NCBI RefSeq assembly: GCF_964204645.1
Contig: NC_134031.1
Location: 8,596,501-8,660,500 of the forward strand
Length of the DNA stretch: 64,000 nucleotides
Origin: Tubulanus polymorphus
Lineage: Eukaryota > Nemertea > Palaeonemertea > Tubulaniformes > Tubulanidae
Reading direction: 5' to 3'
Shown here: one piece after another, positions 44,791-55,690 of the stretch
Layout: every line of letters starts with the position of its first letter
Numbering within the stretch: position 1 is the stretch's first letter
Position numbers and translations under genes: made by a program
Notes under the pieces: generated by a model
Database searches by the model: none
The model's input: the letters and a program-made list of their open reading frames with translations, nothing else
Told to the model about the DNA's origin: nothing

Positions 44791-44982
44791 TCATTTTCGG
44801 GGAAGGAAGTGTTGAAGGAAGTCAATAGGCAATGGGAAGATAATCGTTGAGTTCTTCTCTCCGGATATTGTGTTGAGAGTTTGTAGATATCGAAGTTGTA
44901 AAGCAGCTGGTGACTCATTCATTACATCTGCTGCTGCTTTCAGTGCTCGAGACGAATTCTGTTCACCCTCTGCAGCTATCAC
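44791..44982 (-). CDS. Stomatin-like protein, last coding exon
   Basis: On the minus strand, after an acceptor TTTTCGCAG, 63 codons read VIAAEGEQNSSRALKAAADV, ESPAALQLRYLQTLNTI and NSTIIFPLPIDFLQHF, then TGA. This is the C-terminal end of stomatin, closely similar to animal stomatins (AAEGE, SPAALQLRYLQTL, STI.FPLPID). Stomatins are hairpin-anchored, oligomeric membrane proteins of lipid rafts that modulate ion channels. The upstream exon ends in phase 0 at 47008. Confidence 0.93.
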   Translation of the reverse strand: MIAAEGEQNSSRALKAAADVMNESPAALQLRYLQTLNTISGEKNSTIIFPLPIDFLQHFLPRK

Positions 44983-45179
44983 CTGCGAAAACATGACATT
45001 AAATTCAATTCAGTGTGGAAACAACGAGTTATTTACATGGGGTGTATCATTGAACGGCTCGTTTGAAGAGGTTCATTTCTCAAGCTGAATTGAAGTTTGT
45101 TTTCACGAGTCATTCGACAAGAACCTATACTTTGATTTCTGTTCTCTATACCCCTGCAACATACCAAAAGGTGAAAAAA

Positions 45180-45340
45180 TGTGATTAAGTGCCGATTTCA
45201 GCCATCTTGATCCTGGTCGGGCTAGATTGTGGGTATATCTAAAGTAGAAACATGTATAAACCAAATATCAAGACAATCCATTGAAGGGTCTTCAAAACTT
45301 TCCAAAATAACTGGAATCCGGCTACGGACAAAAAGTGAAT
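45180..45340 (+). repeat. Family H fragment in an intron
   Basis: The stretch from CCATCTTGATCCTGG to AAAAAGTGAATGC matches the 3' body of family H but lacks the hairpin. The rest of 44983-47007 is intron with no gene, apart from the hammerhead-like motif at 45858. Confidence 0.65.
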
Positions 45341-45857
45341 GCGGGACCTCCAACCGCAGGATTCGTCGTTTCCACATAAGATTTTTATCCCTGATGCTGT
45401 TAGTTTGGGTTAAACAATTACCAGAAAACTCTAAGGGCTCTGGGAAGCATAAGGTAAGCATTAAGGTCAATATTCATGGACTAAGTATCTGATGAAATAA
45501 AAAGAGTAGCACACTTACCAATGGTTACCTCAGAAATAGTCCAGAAATAAGAAATAATTATTTATGATAATATAGCTTCTTTCATTTTGAAAACTGCTTT
45601 CAACAGACACTTTATGACAATATAGGCATTTATAATATACAGGTGAACTACATATGGTATCTAGTCGAATGAAATGCTCGCCATTTTGTGGCTTTCCCAT
45701 AATAACATCAGAAGCGTCGAAATTCCATCTCCCGTCTACACATCAAAAGCACATATATAGGTCAGCCCATGTAAGTTTTGGAAACAGGGTTCCTTGTAAA
45801 TGAATGAAGAAATCCCTTCGAATTTAAAATTATACGATCAAATCTATTATTATGAAA

Positions 45858-45899
45858 CCACAACGTTTCGGCTGTTGACTAACAGCCATCATCAGGTGG
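45858..45899 (-). ncRNA. Hammerhead ribozyme-like motif
   Basis: Minus strand: CCAC, core CTGATGA, one extra T, a 7-bp stem GGCTGTT/AACAGCC with loop AGTC, GAAA, CGTT, then GTGG pairing with CCAC. All invariant core bases of a type I hammerhead are present; ACGT at stem III is self-complementary, as expected for dimer-type hammerheads of Penelope-like elements. The extra T between A9 and stem II may reduce activity. No reverse transcriptase is adjacent, so it would be a 3' fragment of such an element. Confidence 0.55.
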
Positions 45900-47007
45900 A
45901 ATAACCAGAAAAACAAGTAACAAAGCATATACTCAAGCTCGGGTGAAATTTTAGAAACAATATTTGATAGCCGCAGCCAGGTACCTATTTTCAACAGGTT
46001 CAATGACAGGGTCATATAAAAACATTGAAAATAGAGGTAAAATTTCCATTCATTTTACAGTGGAACCTTTTTAATACAATTCTGTTTAAGATGAAACCCA
46101 TTAATTACAATCATTTTCAGCATGTCCCAACTAAGATATTTATATCAATCAAGATTTAGATAATTATAAAATTTGTAATGATCAATGATTTTGACTAGGC
46201 TGTGGGGCCTTCAACGTGGCTTTTACGCCTGGTATAAGATTTCAATGCCGAAGCGCCCATATCTGTTACATTGATGCTTGCCATGCTTCGTATGGGTTAT
46301 CGGTTGGCTGCACCCAGTCTCAAAATTCAGCGTGGCACAACAGACACAACTGTTATGTCCCCATGTTTTCTTGAAAGTCTCGAGACTCCGGAGACTTTCA
46401 CCACAAGTCTGCGGTGAACTTCCAAGCATCAATTAAGAGTTTCGCAATTCAATGCAATTCAATTACTTTCTTTATTTGCGCTTTATAAATTTTCATTATC
46501 AAGCTTTTCAAGCAATATTTTTTGTTTCAAGCCAAAAAAATTGTTTCAAGCTTTCAATCTATTCGCAAGCTGTTTTCAAGCGCTGAATAGCATTTTTCAA
46601 ATTCAAGCCATTTCAAGCACTGCGACGAACCCTGTAGAAAGTGAAGAATTTCCTATGCTTTTAGTGTTTTTCTCAGAGAACATTGCATCATCTGTTCCAA
46701 GCTTTGGGCCTAAACCCCTGTGCATCAATTCTACTTGCTTCACACAAAAAAAAAAAACTCGTCGGTATTACCACTAAATTTTGTGCCACGATTTAACATA
46801 CACCTTGGCAGACTCCCAACCAACTGTCAATAACATACGTATACCAAAAAGTGATCAGCTAGAAAAAGTATTGTGTTAGAAAAATCTTTTCTTATGGGAT
46901 TTCAGATTTACGAGACCATGATTTTGTCCGCAGTGATCTGAACATAATTTAACTACATTTGGTGCATTTTTACAATGCACGATTTTGGATATTATCATTG
47001 AAATTAC

Positions 47008-47086
47008 CTTTGCTCTTGCCTCTCTTGTGGCTTCAGCCTCTGCAGCCATAGCCCGTTGTAACTGGACAGGCAATCTTACGTCTTTA
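47008..47086 (-). CDS. Stomatin-like protein, exon with LPVQLQRAMAAEAEA
   Basis: A 79-bp exon between acceptor TTTTTCCAG and donor GTAATTTC. It completes the Ile codon begun in the previous exon and encodes KDVRLPVQLQRAMAAEAEAT then REARAK, the strongly conserved core of stomatin SPFH domains just after the central helix. Confidence 0.93.
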
Positions 47087-47386
47087 CTGGAAAAAAAAAC
47101 TTTACATATAAAGTAGATGATATTGCATCTATCTAAGTGAAACAGTCAATACTGGTACAATCATGCAAATATGTCTCAAACATGCGAATAATCTTGCAAA
47201 GAACTAACACCTAGGTTTTCTATTGTCATGTGAAAAACAGTGAATCTCGACAACACAACCTAAACATGCAATGCCATTCCAAGCCTTAATTATAGCCTGT
47301 CAAATTGAGAGTGAATGGTAATTTTCCCCAGACGTCTGGGATAACTGCTTCAGAATTCCCAAATCAATAGGCCGCATCGTACTTAC

Positions 47387-47442
47387 ATCTCAACACGTTC
47401 AACCTTTATGCCCCACTCATCAGTTGCACTATCCAAACATTC
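47387..47442 (-). CDS. Stomatin-like alternative exon b (56 bp)
   Basis: Acceptor TTCATAG, donor GTAAGTACG. It encodes ECLDSATDEWGIKVERVEI, matching the animal stomatin segment with WGIKVERVEI. Same length and phase as exon a at 48918-48973, so either can join the flanking exons but both together would break the frame. Confidence 0.88.
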
Positions 47443-48247
47443 CTATGAAGAAAATGTGATAAAGGCCTAGCCTATGTAGCTAAGAAGAGTGGATATGACA
47501 ATTCTCTCATGCACAGATACTGTTTCACTTGACATAACAACAAAAAAGAGGAAGTAGCATAAATGTCTATACACACAATCTTAAATGGCAAATGGCACAG
47601 GGGATCAGTAACCAGGTGCTCAAATCAAAATTCCTACATAACTGCCTCTTAACAAGCACTAGCAGACAAAAATTATTAATTCTTAAGAAATTTTATTTTT
47701 TGCATTCGTGTACACTGTAATAGGTGTAAAGTCGATAAAGATTAATGGATATTTAGTTTAATTGCCAAGAGGATTTCCAATGATGCTCGTGAAATGAATA
47801 AAAAGTTAATACAATAGGAATAACCTATTCAGAGAAAATTTTTTAAAGATAAGATCAAACATTAGAACTTATTCATTTTCTGCTATCCCATTCACCAAAA
47901 ATACATCCATGTTTGCCCATATGACTCTGAAGTGAATGTTTGAAGAAACATATGAATACTTGAAGTCATTTACAATTTTCTAATCAATTATCCCAAGGAA
48001 CCTAATTTTGTGCTGGCATGAACAGCACATCGTCTGCAGGCTGAAAATGTGCTACAGGGCCAATGTCACAATTCTGTGACTATGGCGGTTGGTAGGCGTC
48101 ACACTACAATATTGGGACTATGGCAGTTGAAGGGTTAATTAAACTGGTCAGAAATAAGGGTGAATAAGTGTGAGATTTAACTTACCCTGTAACTAAATAA
48201 AGCAAACTAGCCCAAAAGATCTATGGTTTTCATAAAGTCTGGGTCTA

Positions 48248-48600
48248 GGGACCATTCATTTATCAAACAGACATGGGGGGGAAGGGCTATATCTGACGTG
48301 TACAATGGTGATATCTTTATTGTACAAGGAATTTCTGATACCACATGCTACCCATAGACCTATATACAGCGATGTGTAGAGAGGCTCAAGCCAATACGCC
48401 AAAAACTAGTGATTTCATTATGGTACTGAATGCTACCGACCTTATATCAATATAAAATCAACGATCATAAGTATTTCCTCGTTTTGTGAAAACCCAATGC
48501 TTCCAGCCATTGCCTATGAATACACCTATATGCATGCATACAGGGGGAGGGGGGCTTAAAAAATCAGAATTTTATGTGTATGTAATAAATGAATGGTCCC
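48248..48600. mobile_element. MITE with GGGACCATTCATTTAT ends
   Basis: Inverted ends GGGACCATTCATTTAT and its complement, flanked by CTA on both sides (48245-48247, 48601-48603), a 3-bp duplication as in Harbinger-type elements. 353 bp, no coding capacity, in an intron between the two alternative exons. Confidence 0.75.
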
Positions 48601-48917
48601 CTATGAAGATATTAAACTCAAATCTTTTATTTAGTTTCTACTCATCAATATTGGTGCACATTTGTTTCCATTGAGAGCTTACACAATAAACCCGAACAAC
48701 TTTTTGCACAAAGGCCTTTGTTTAATAAGGTTTATGTTAAAAAAGTTTAGTTTTTTTTTTCTTAAAGTGATAATCACCTGATTGTGCAATTTTTCACATG
48801 TCTTTGACCAAAAAATCAATTTTACAATACAATTAGTATTGTTTTTTGAGTGCTTGTTTAAAGACAACCTAGTAGGTGCACGACGAGACATGGTAATTTT
48901 CAACCGTGTTTACTTAC

Positions 48918-48973
48918 ATTTCAACGCGTTGTACGATAATACCCCAGTCGTACGTCGCATCATAAAGTGTTGT
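48918..48973 (-). CDS. Stomatin-like alternative exon a (56 bp)
   Basis: Acceptor AACGTAG, donor GTAAGTAAAC. It encodes TTLYDATYDWGIIVQRVEI, homologous to exon b (about half of 19 residues identical) and to the same segment of other stomatins. Changes at the KVE of WGIKVERVE (to IVQ) alter charge in the helix. A tandem exon duplication is the simplest origin. Confidence 0.82.
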
Positions 48974-49269
48974 CTACGTTAAACATTTACCATGTAATCA
49001 GTGACACAAAAGTGATGAATCAGGAATAAACAATTTTGACCACTCGAACAAATCAGTCAACAAATAATTTTCCAGCTAGATGCAATAAGATCAATAAGAT
49101 CTCCAAATTGAAAATTAAAGGAAGTTTTTATTAGCCACAGCATTTTGATAGCAGGTTGGAGCTATTTTTTCAATTATCAGTTCAAGGGGAACTGCAGTGA
49201 ATTTTCTAGTAACCACATGCGTTTAAAATACTTATATTAACTCATCTTTTGGAAGGTCGAAAAACATTT

Positions 49270-50980
49270 CATCCATATTTCAAACTAGGGGTCCAGGGAC
49301 ACCATGCCCACCTGGAAAGTGGTTTGAAATTTTCAACAATCTGACAATTTCAATATTCAATGGCCGATGGTAAACATATACAGAAACGAATGACCTTGAA
49401 AGTTACCATAATCATAGAACATGTCTTAAATTTAAATTTTAAATTTTGCAATGGAGTACCCGCACCGTTTTTGTGACAATCGAGGATTCCACCAGGTTCA
49501 CTAGTAGCTAATCTACTTAAAAATTAATTTATTGTAAATTTGCTAGGCCTAATGTAAGGAGTCTAGAAATTCAGTTATATGAAAATAAACTAATTTTTTA
49601 CAACTGTCTTATACAACCGAGTGTTTGCTACGCCATCTGGTGGGAGAGCTGGTGTTGCGGGTTCCCCATTGATTTTATTAACAGGATATGCCTAGGTATC
49701 AATATACAATATGGAAATACTAGGTTATTCTGCTATTTAATGCCCCCCTGGTCACCATACACAATAACCAATTACTTTGAAACTCGCCACAATCATAGTA
49801 CATGTCATGAGGTAATATTTTGCAATTAATTGCTGTTACAAAATATGCATAGGTACCAATATAAATAGACAAATTTCATATGATTCAATATTCAACTCCT
49901 CTGGTGGCGAAAACAAAAAAATGGATAATCCCAATTTCATGTGAGATGTATCCTATGACAAAGCTAACAACTATAAAAAAATCAAGATAAGTTAAAACCT
50001 GTTGATGTTTTTCCTCAAAAACCTATTTTCCATCTACGAATGATGACAAAAGGTGGGCCAACGATTGCATGACAATCAACTGATGGAAAAACCCATCTAG
50101 TATGTTAAAGAATGAAAGTTTCCAAAGTAAACCCATCAAAAATTAGGCCCTTCAAAATTGATACCTTGTTTCTCATCCAAACCTCTCATGACGAGGGCGG
50201 GCAAATTTTTTGTTTATGAGCTTTTTTAAAATAAAAAAGTGGAAATAAACTCGTATTTCCATATTTTCCAACGAGACGAGGGCGGGAGGTTTTTCTTTTT
50301 AAATAAAAAAAAATATTCCTTTTACAATACTTAAATGAGACGAGGACGAGTTTTTTTTCTCTTTAGAGACCAGATCCATAGAAAGTCAAATGCACAAGAC
50401 CAAGAATGTACATTTTGCTTATTTTCTTTTATTTAAAACATCTAAACTACAAAATTTTAAACAAATGCATTTTAAAAAGGCATTTGATCTCTAGGATCAC
50501 ATGCCCAATCATTTAGTGAATTGCTGGGAATGTCATCCTTATCATATGTAAACTCCACACACAGTCGTACTAATTATCGCCAAAAAACGATATGCACAAA
50601 AAAAAAACGACTGTACAACTTTCTTCCATCACGCGCGCGTGAGGTGTTTTTATTTTATAAAAAAAAAAGAGACGACCGTAACTAATCTGTTGCGGGTTTC
50701 GGACTTTATCATTTTCTTTTTATTTTGGCTATCGGGAGTGACGCGATTTGATGAGAAACAAGGTATCAATTTTGAAGGGCTTTACATATCATTAGGAGGC
50801 TACAGGTGTTGGGAATTCAGGGCAAAAATGACCTTTTTGGGCAATAAAAAGGTCACAGGACGGCAATCCTGTGCCCAACCGACCCAAGTTGACATAGGTG
50901 GATATAGACGTATGTGAAAGATCAACATAATAATTCATTGAAGCATCTTCAAAATCTCTCTTGAAAACTCTAACTAGATG
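49270..50980 (+). repeat. Old family H copy with a nested inverted-repeat element
   Basis: From GTCCAGGGACACCATGCCCA (about 49291) the 5' part and degenerate units of family H continue (49361, 49737, 49893). A separate element with inverted ends (GCCCTTCAAAATTGATACCT at about 50147 and its complement near 50770) and GACGAGGGCGGG words is inserted. The H body resumes near 50790 (GGTGTTGGGAATTCAGG). All of this is intronic. Confidence 0.6.
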
Positions 50981-52186
50981 AGTCGGTAAGCCTCTGATGC
51001 CTCCGCTTGAAAGCTACGTCTATACTAGACCAATTCCTCTAACTATCAGGTAATGCTGTCTATATCAATTGAAAACACTGGGTATTGTAGCTAGATAGAT
51101 ATGTGAAAAAAGTTTTAGATATTTACTTATTGTTTTTGAAAGCAGCCACCTGGTGGCCAGAATTTAAACTACAGCAACCTGAATTTATATTGGAATGTAC
51201 CTCGGACCAATTCTTACTTGTCTACCAAGAATTAAAAATGGCTATCTTGAATCTGACTGGGCGAGTTTTTGGTGTGTATAGACCAGAGCTGCCAACCTAG
51301 ATTTTATCTTTTGCTGAATTTATTTGGTGTAAATCGGATCACAAATATTTCTAATATTTTGTTCATAACTTTTGAAGAGGAGGCCGGTGTCGGCATCAAG
51401 GTGTGTAAGGCTGTACGTACGGGTAATACTGGCGCTTACAACAGGCTCAGCATTGATGGTGTATTTATGTGCGAGTAGATGTAATGATCTGCTTTACCGC
51501 TAAATCGGCGTTCATCACGCATGATTTTAAAAAATTATATTATTCAGAGTATTTAAATATTATCATGATAATTATAATATTCTTGAGCAAGCGAATAACA
51601 TCTGTGGACCTATTTCATTGAGGCGTATCACGCAATCTGAAAATCTTCCCATCCTGTCACGTGACTTCATTACTGCATCTTGACGATAGCTTAGGTTCTC
51701 ATTCTTCGAACCAAAAATCATTATTAGGGCAAATTACTACAAACAAAATTTGTGTTCCCGTTTTCTTACACCGTACTAGTGCGTAGACTACATCTTCATC
51801 TTAGTACAGATGGCACACTAGGACAGTGTCATATTGAGAGTATAATTTGAGTTGACAAGAGATTTTGAGAGATTTAAGAAAGAACGATGCAATTTGCCAT
51901 TAAAACGATTAAGTCTTCCGTAACTTATCAAATTTTTCAGTATTCTCAGGTGAATAAAAATCTGTAACAATTCTTCTAAAAACAGAACACCGTATTTTCA
52001 CACAATATTCCGGAACAGTTTCGGAAAAATCAGAACGGTTGGCAGCTCTGATAGACCATTGTATTAACTAAATATCAAGACAATTTATTGAATCATTTTC
52101 AAAACTTCCCAAAACAGCTGGATTTAGTCTACAAACCGATGGATGAAAAGTGAATGCAACAGCCCGCGGGAACATAAGTCCCAAGT
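50981..52186. other. Intron sequence with scattered family H pieces
   Basis: No exon recognised. Short H matches occur near 51240, 52070-52130 and at the hairpin-like 52160-52190. The rest is unassigned. Confidence 0.45.
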
Positions 52187-53018
52187 GGGGATATTGACAT
52201 CGACAAATTCAAGTTCTTGAATTACTCGTTTGATGGCGCTAGTCAGAACCGGAAATTGGAACCTAAATCCCCCATGTTCTAGTTCATTTGCAATAAAAAT
52301 CTCTCGCTTCAAGTTTTTAGTTAGCGATATTTTACTTACCATACAACGGCACGCATAATCCTTTGAGTATGATATCCTGACAATGTGTTGAATTTGATAA
52401 AACCTCACTTCGTACGCTAAAGATCACTAGAAATATCAAAAAACTACCAAAAATAACAAATTTAGCGATGACGCCCGAAGCAGCTAACGGAAGTAATGAC
52501 TGGTGCCGGGTGTCATCACTTTGTTTTTGAGTTCAAGACTCTAAGGTAAATTTTACACTGATAAATATGAAATAATACTATGAAATAAAATTGATTTTAG
52601 AAGGACTAAACTCGTAGATTCATAATAAAAATATGAAAAGTACCAGGACTCGAACCAACAGTCTTAATTGGGCCATCAAGTGCTGCCACCATGTGATACC
52701 TGGCAACCAGTCTTTACATCGTCAGCCGTTGCAAAATGTTTTTTTGATAATTTTAGGACATTTATAGTGATTTCTAGCCTTTGCAGTGAGGTTTTATCTT
52801 ATCCAACGTAGCAGTAGGATAACCTATTTCAAGGATTATGCGTGATGATATATAGTAAGTTCAATATATCGCTCATAGATATATCGCTCATTGAAAACTT
52901 GAAGCGAGAGATTTTCATTGCAAATGAACTAGAACATGGCGGATATAGGTTCCAATTTCCGGTTCTGACTAGCGCCATCAAACGATTAATTCAAGAACTT
53001 GAATTTGTCGATATCCCC
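52187..53018. mobile_element. Element with ~220-bp inverted repeats and tRNA-like centre
   Basis: Left 52187-52420 and right 52770-53018 are inverted copies (TCGACAAATTCAAGTTCTTG, TTGATGGCGCTAGTCAGAAC). The left tip has a few extra bases. In the centre, the minus strand has GGTTCGAGTCC (complement 52646-52656), a perfect-looking Pol III B box, and a weaker A-box-like TGGCAGCACTTGATGG. It is bordered by family H sequence on both sides. No transposase. Confidence 0.7.
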
Positions 53019-53469
53019 TATTGCAATGAGAAATGGCAAACTAGTAGGAAGCTACAGGACTCGGAATTCGGGCCAAAATTGACATTTTTGTCCACTTAAA
53101 AGGTCATAGGACGGCCATCTTGAGTCCGATCGACCCAATTTTTATGGGCCCAGGGGGTTTTCGAATATAATTGAAAAAGATCAAGGTAATTGATCAAAGC
53201 GTCTTCAAAAAGTTCAAAAACATGTAAAAAGTGCTGATTTTGGTGAACAACAATGGCTGCCAGTCGGCCATCTTGATTTTGACAGGGCCAATTTTTTGGC
53301 CGAAGATGTGTCTAGGGTAGATACATGTGTAACCCGAATATCGAGACATTACATTGAAGCGTCTACAAACCTTCCCAAAATAACTGGATTCCGTCTATGG
53401 ACGGACGGACGGACGACGGATAAAAAGTGAACGCAATAGCCCGCTGGGACTAAAGTCCCAAGTAGGCTA
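53019..53469 (+). repeat. Family H copy, 3' part
   Basis: Body of family H from ATTGCAATGAGAAATGGC to a hairpin at 53437-53469, with GACGGACGGACGACGG just before it, as in the other copies. Confidence 0.82.
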
Positions 53470-54049
53470 AAAAGGAGAGGTTAAGCAGAGTCCTAGGGCC
53501 GCCGCCATGACACGAGAAATGGGGAGAGTGTAACTTAGTACAATGCTGTGTATTCCTTTGTTTATTCTTTGTGTATTCATTACATGAAGCCTGACAACAT
53601 TTTGAAAATGCAGCATTTGAATGTATATTGAATATTGTCTAGTGAATATAGTCATATAATGATTACGAGATAGATGGAGATGACACTGGCAGCTAAGCAG
53701 GAAAATTGTTGACAGCCAGATTTTTAATGAGTGTGTATGACACTCAATTATGTGAGTGGCTGGACTACATCATCAATGTTTAAATGCCTCACTTTGTGGA
53801 GTTTCTAATATGACAGCTCCCAACCACATTACATGCTACCGATAGCCATATAAGTTTCCTTGTCAGAGTTAATTTGAGATAGAAGTTCAGGAGTTTGGAG
53901 TAAGAAACTGGACGCTTAGATATGCGTTATGTTTCAAATAAAGAGAGATAACGGAAACATGATAACACAAACAAGAATCAGAATTTTGGACTCTTGAACT
54001 GAGTCATGGGCAATTAAGACTTTGACCAAACTGTCAAACTAAATGTTAC

Positions 54050-54253
54050 CTGCATTGCAGCGCTGATGCTTTCTCTTTCCGATAATATCTCTGAGAGATT
54101 CCTCGTTCCAAGTACATTTCTCAATGTCGTCTGCGCTAACAATCGAGTTGAATGATGCGCATCTTCAACATTAGCAACGGATATTGTAGCATTTGACACA
54201 CGGTAATATACAACTGCATCAACCGATACTGTGACACTATCACGAGTTAGTAC
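54050..54253 (-). CDS. Stomatin-like protein, SPFH-domain exon
   Basis: A 204-bp exon (68 codons) between acceptor GTTGTAG and donor GTAACATT. It reads VLTRDSVTVSVDAVVYYRVS, NATISVANVEDAHHSTRLLA and QTTLRNVLGTRNLSEILSER, the SPFH/PHB domain of stomatin. It is the most 5' exon I can identify; the exons for the N-terminal membrane hairpin and the PGLFF segment are not found and may lie upstream or be beyond recognition. 53470-54049 is intron. Confidence 0.95.
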
Positions 54254-54679
54254 CTACAACGAGACAATCAAACATAAGCCACATTCACACTACCACTAGT
54301 CAACCCTTTCGTTACGTTATGTGGTGACTTGCATTTTCATCAATAATTTTCATAACACCAATTCGCCATCTATCGCAAAACTTTATTAACTTTTCAGCTA
54401 CTATGCACGAACAGTTGTTTAAAAACATATTTTGTAGATCAATATTAATTAGTATATTTCTGATGGAATAGAATCATAATAGAATAGCAGGCTATGTATA
54501 GATAGATAGCAATTGGTAGGATATCCGAACTTTATTAGAGCTTTTTCTGTAAAAATAAAAGTTGTGTTAATTAGGTAGCGACTTAAATAATAAAATCAAC
54601 AAGAAACAAAATTCTTAGTATGGACTTTCCTAAATTTACATGAATGTTAAATCAGCATCAAAAATAAATATTGGTACTC

Positions 54680-55690
54680 TAGAGATTAAGCAGAACAAAT
54701 GAAAAATATAGCTGCAAAGCAGCGACAACGGGTTTCTGCCTCGCTGGTTTAAATTTCGCACTGGGAAGCGCACAAAGATTGCACCATATAATTCTTATCA
54801 GTTCATAACATGCGACTATATTGAAAGAGCGGGACACATATCCGGGATATGTGGATCCACAAGGGCTAACACGTAAAAAGTACTGATGTACGTTAATTGT
54901 TTGGCGCTTTTATAGTTCCGTTGGGGAGTTGCATGAACTAATCGTACCCGTTGGTATATGGCACCATTGTGTATACTTATACCATGTTTTTGATGTGATC
55001 CAGCTTTGAAATCGAATTAAACCACCTGTACTCAATAAATGCTAATTGATTTCAACATGCATTCGTGAAGCATTTTGATAATATCGCATCATTAAAGATC
55101 TTGATTTGTTCTATCAAGAACTCAATCTTATTCTGATGAAATGACGTTAAACAGAGATAAGGACATATCTCTGTTAATTCGGTAAAAGACATCTGTTTTA
55201 TTGAAATATTTGAATAGATACATTATGTAAAGTTCTAGATCGCCAATTAAGCACTATTATCAATATTATTATAAAATATAGCTGCCAAGCAGCGATGACA
55301 GGTTTTCTGCAAAGCCATTCAGAATGATGGGAATTGTAGTAAATTGAAATATCGATACATAGAATAAAATGCATTGACAGATTCAAACCTAATATGCTGT
55401 GTAAACGTCAAATATGATTCAGCTTTGAAACCGAACATACGTGGACGTACAATCACAAATATTAATTTATTTGACCAGGCATTTATTTTGGCATTCAAAC
55501 ACCATGATACTGTATTATCACCATGCTTAAAAATGGATCTGCCCTATTAAGAACTCATCTTAAGCACCTGCTGAGTCGATAGATTGAGTGAATTTACAGA
55601 TAAGAACGTACTATGATTTAGAATAGATTTAAGAAGTTAATGTTTTTATTGAAATATTTGAATAAATACATATATTGTAGTGTAGATTCA
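54680..55690. repeat. Two diverged direct repeats
   Basis: AAATATAGCTGC(A/C)AAGCAGCGA occurs at about 54706 and 55276, and ATTGAAATATTTGAATA at about 55201 and 55646, with similar sequence between. This is two units of roughly 500 bp, probably copies of one transposable element. 54254-54680 shows no feature. Confidence 0.6.

Noticed and set aside
52124-53099. Similar short frames on both strands (FRFQFPVLTSAIKR and relatives) as a conserved protein
   Set aside because: They are translations of the two arms of one inverted repeat, so the similarity follows from the DNA.
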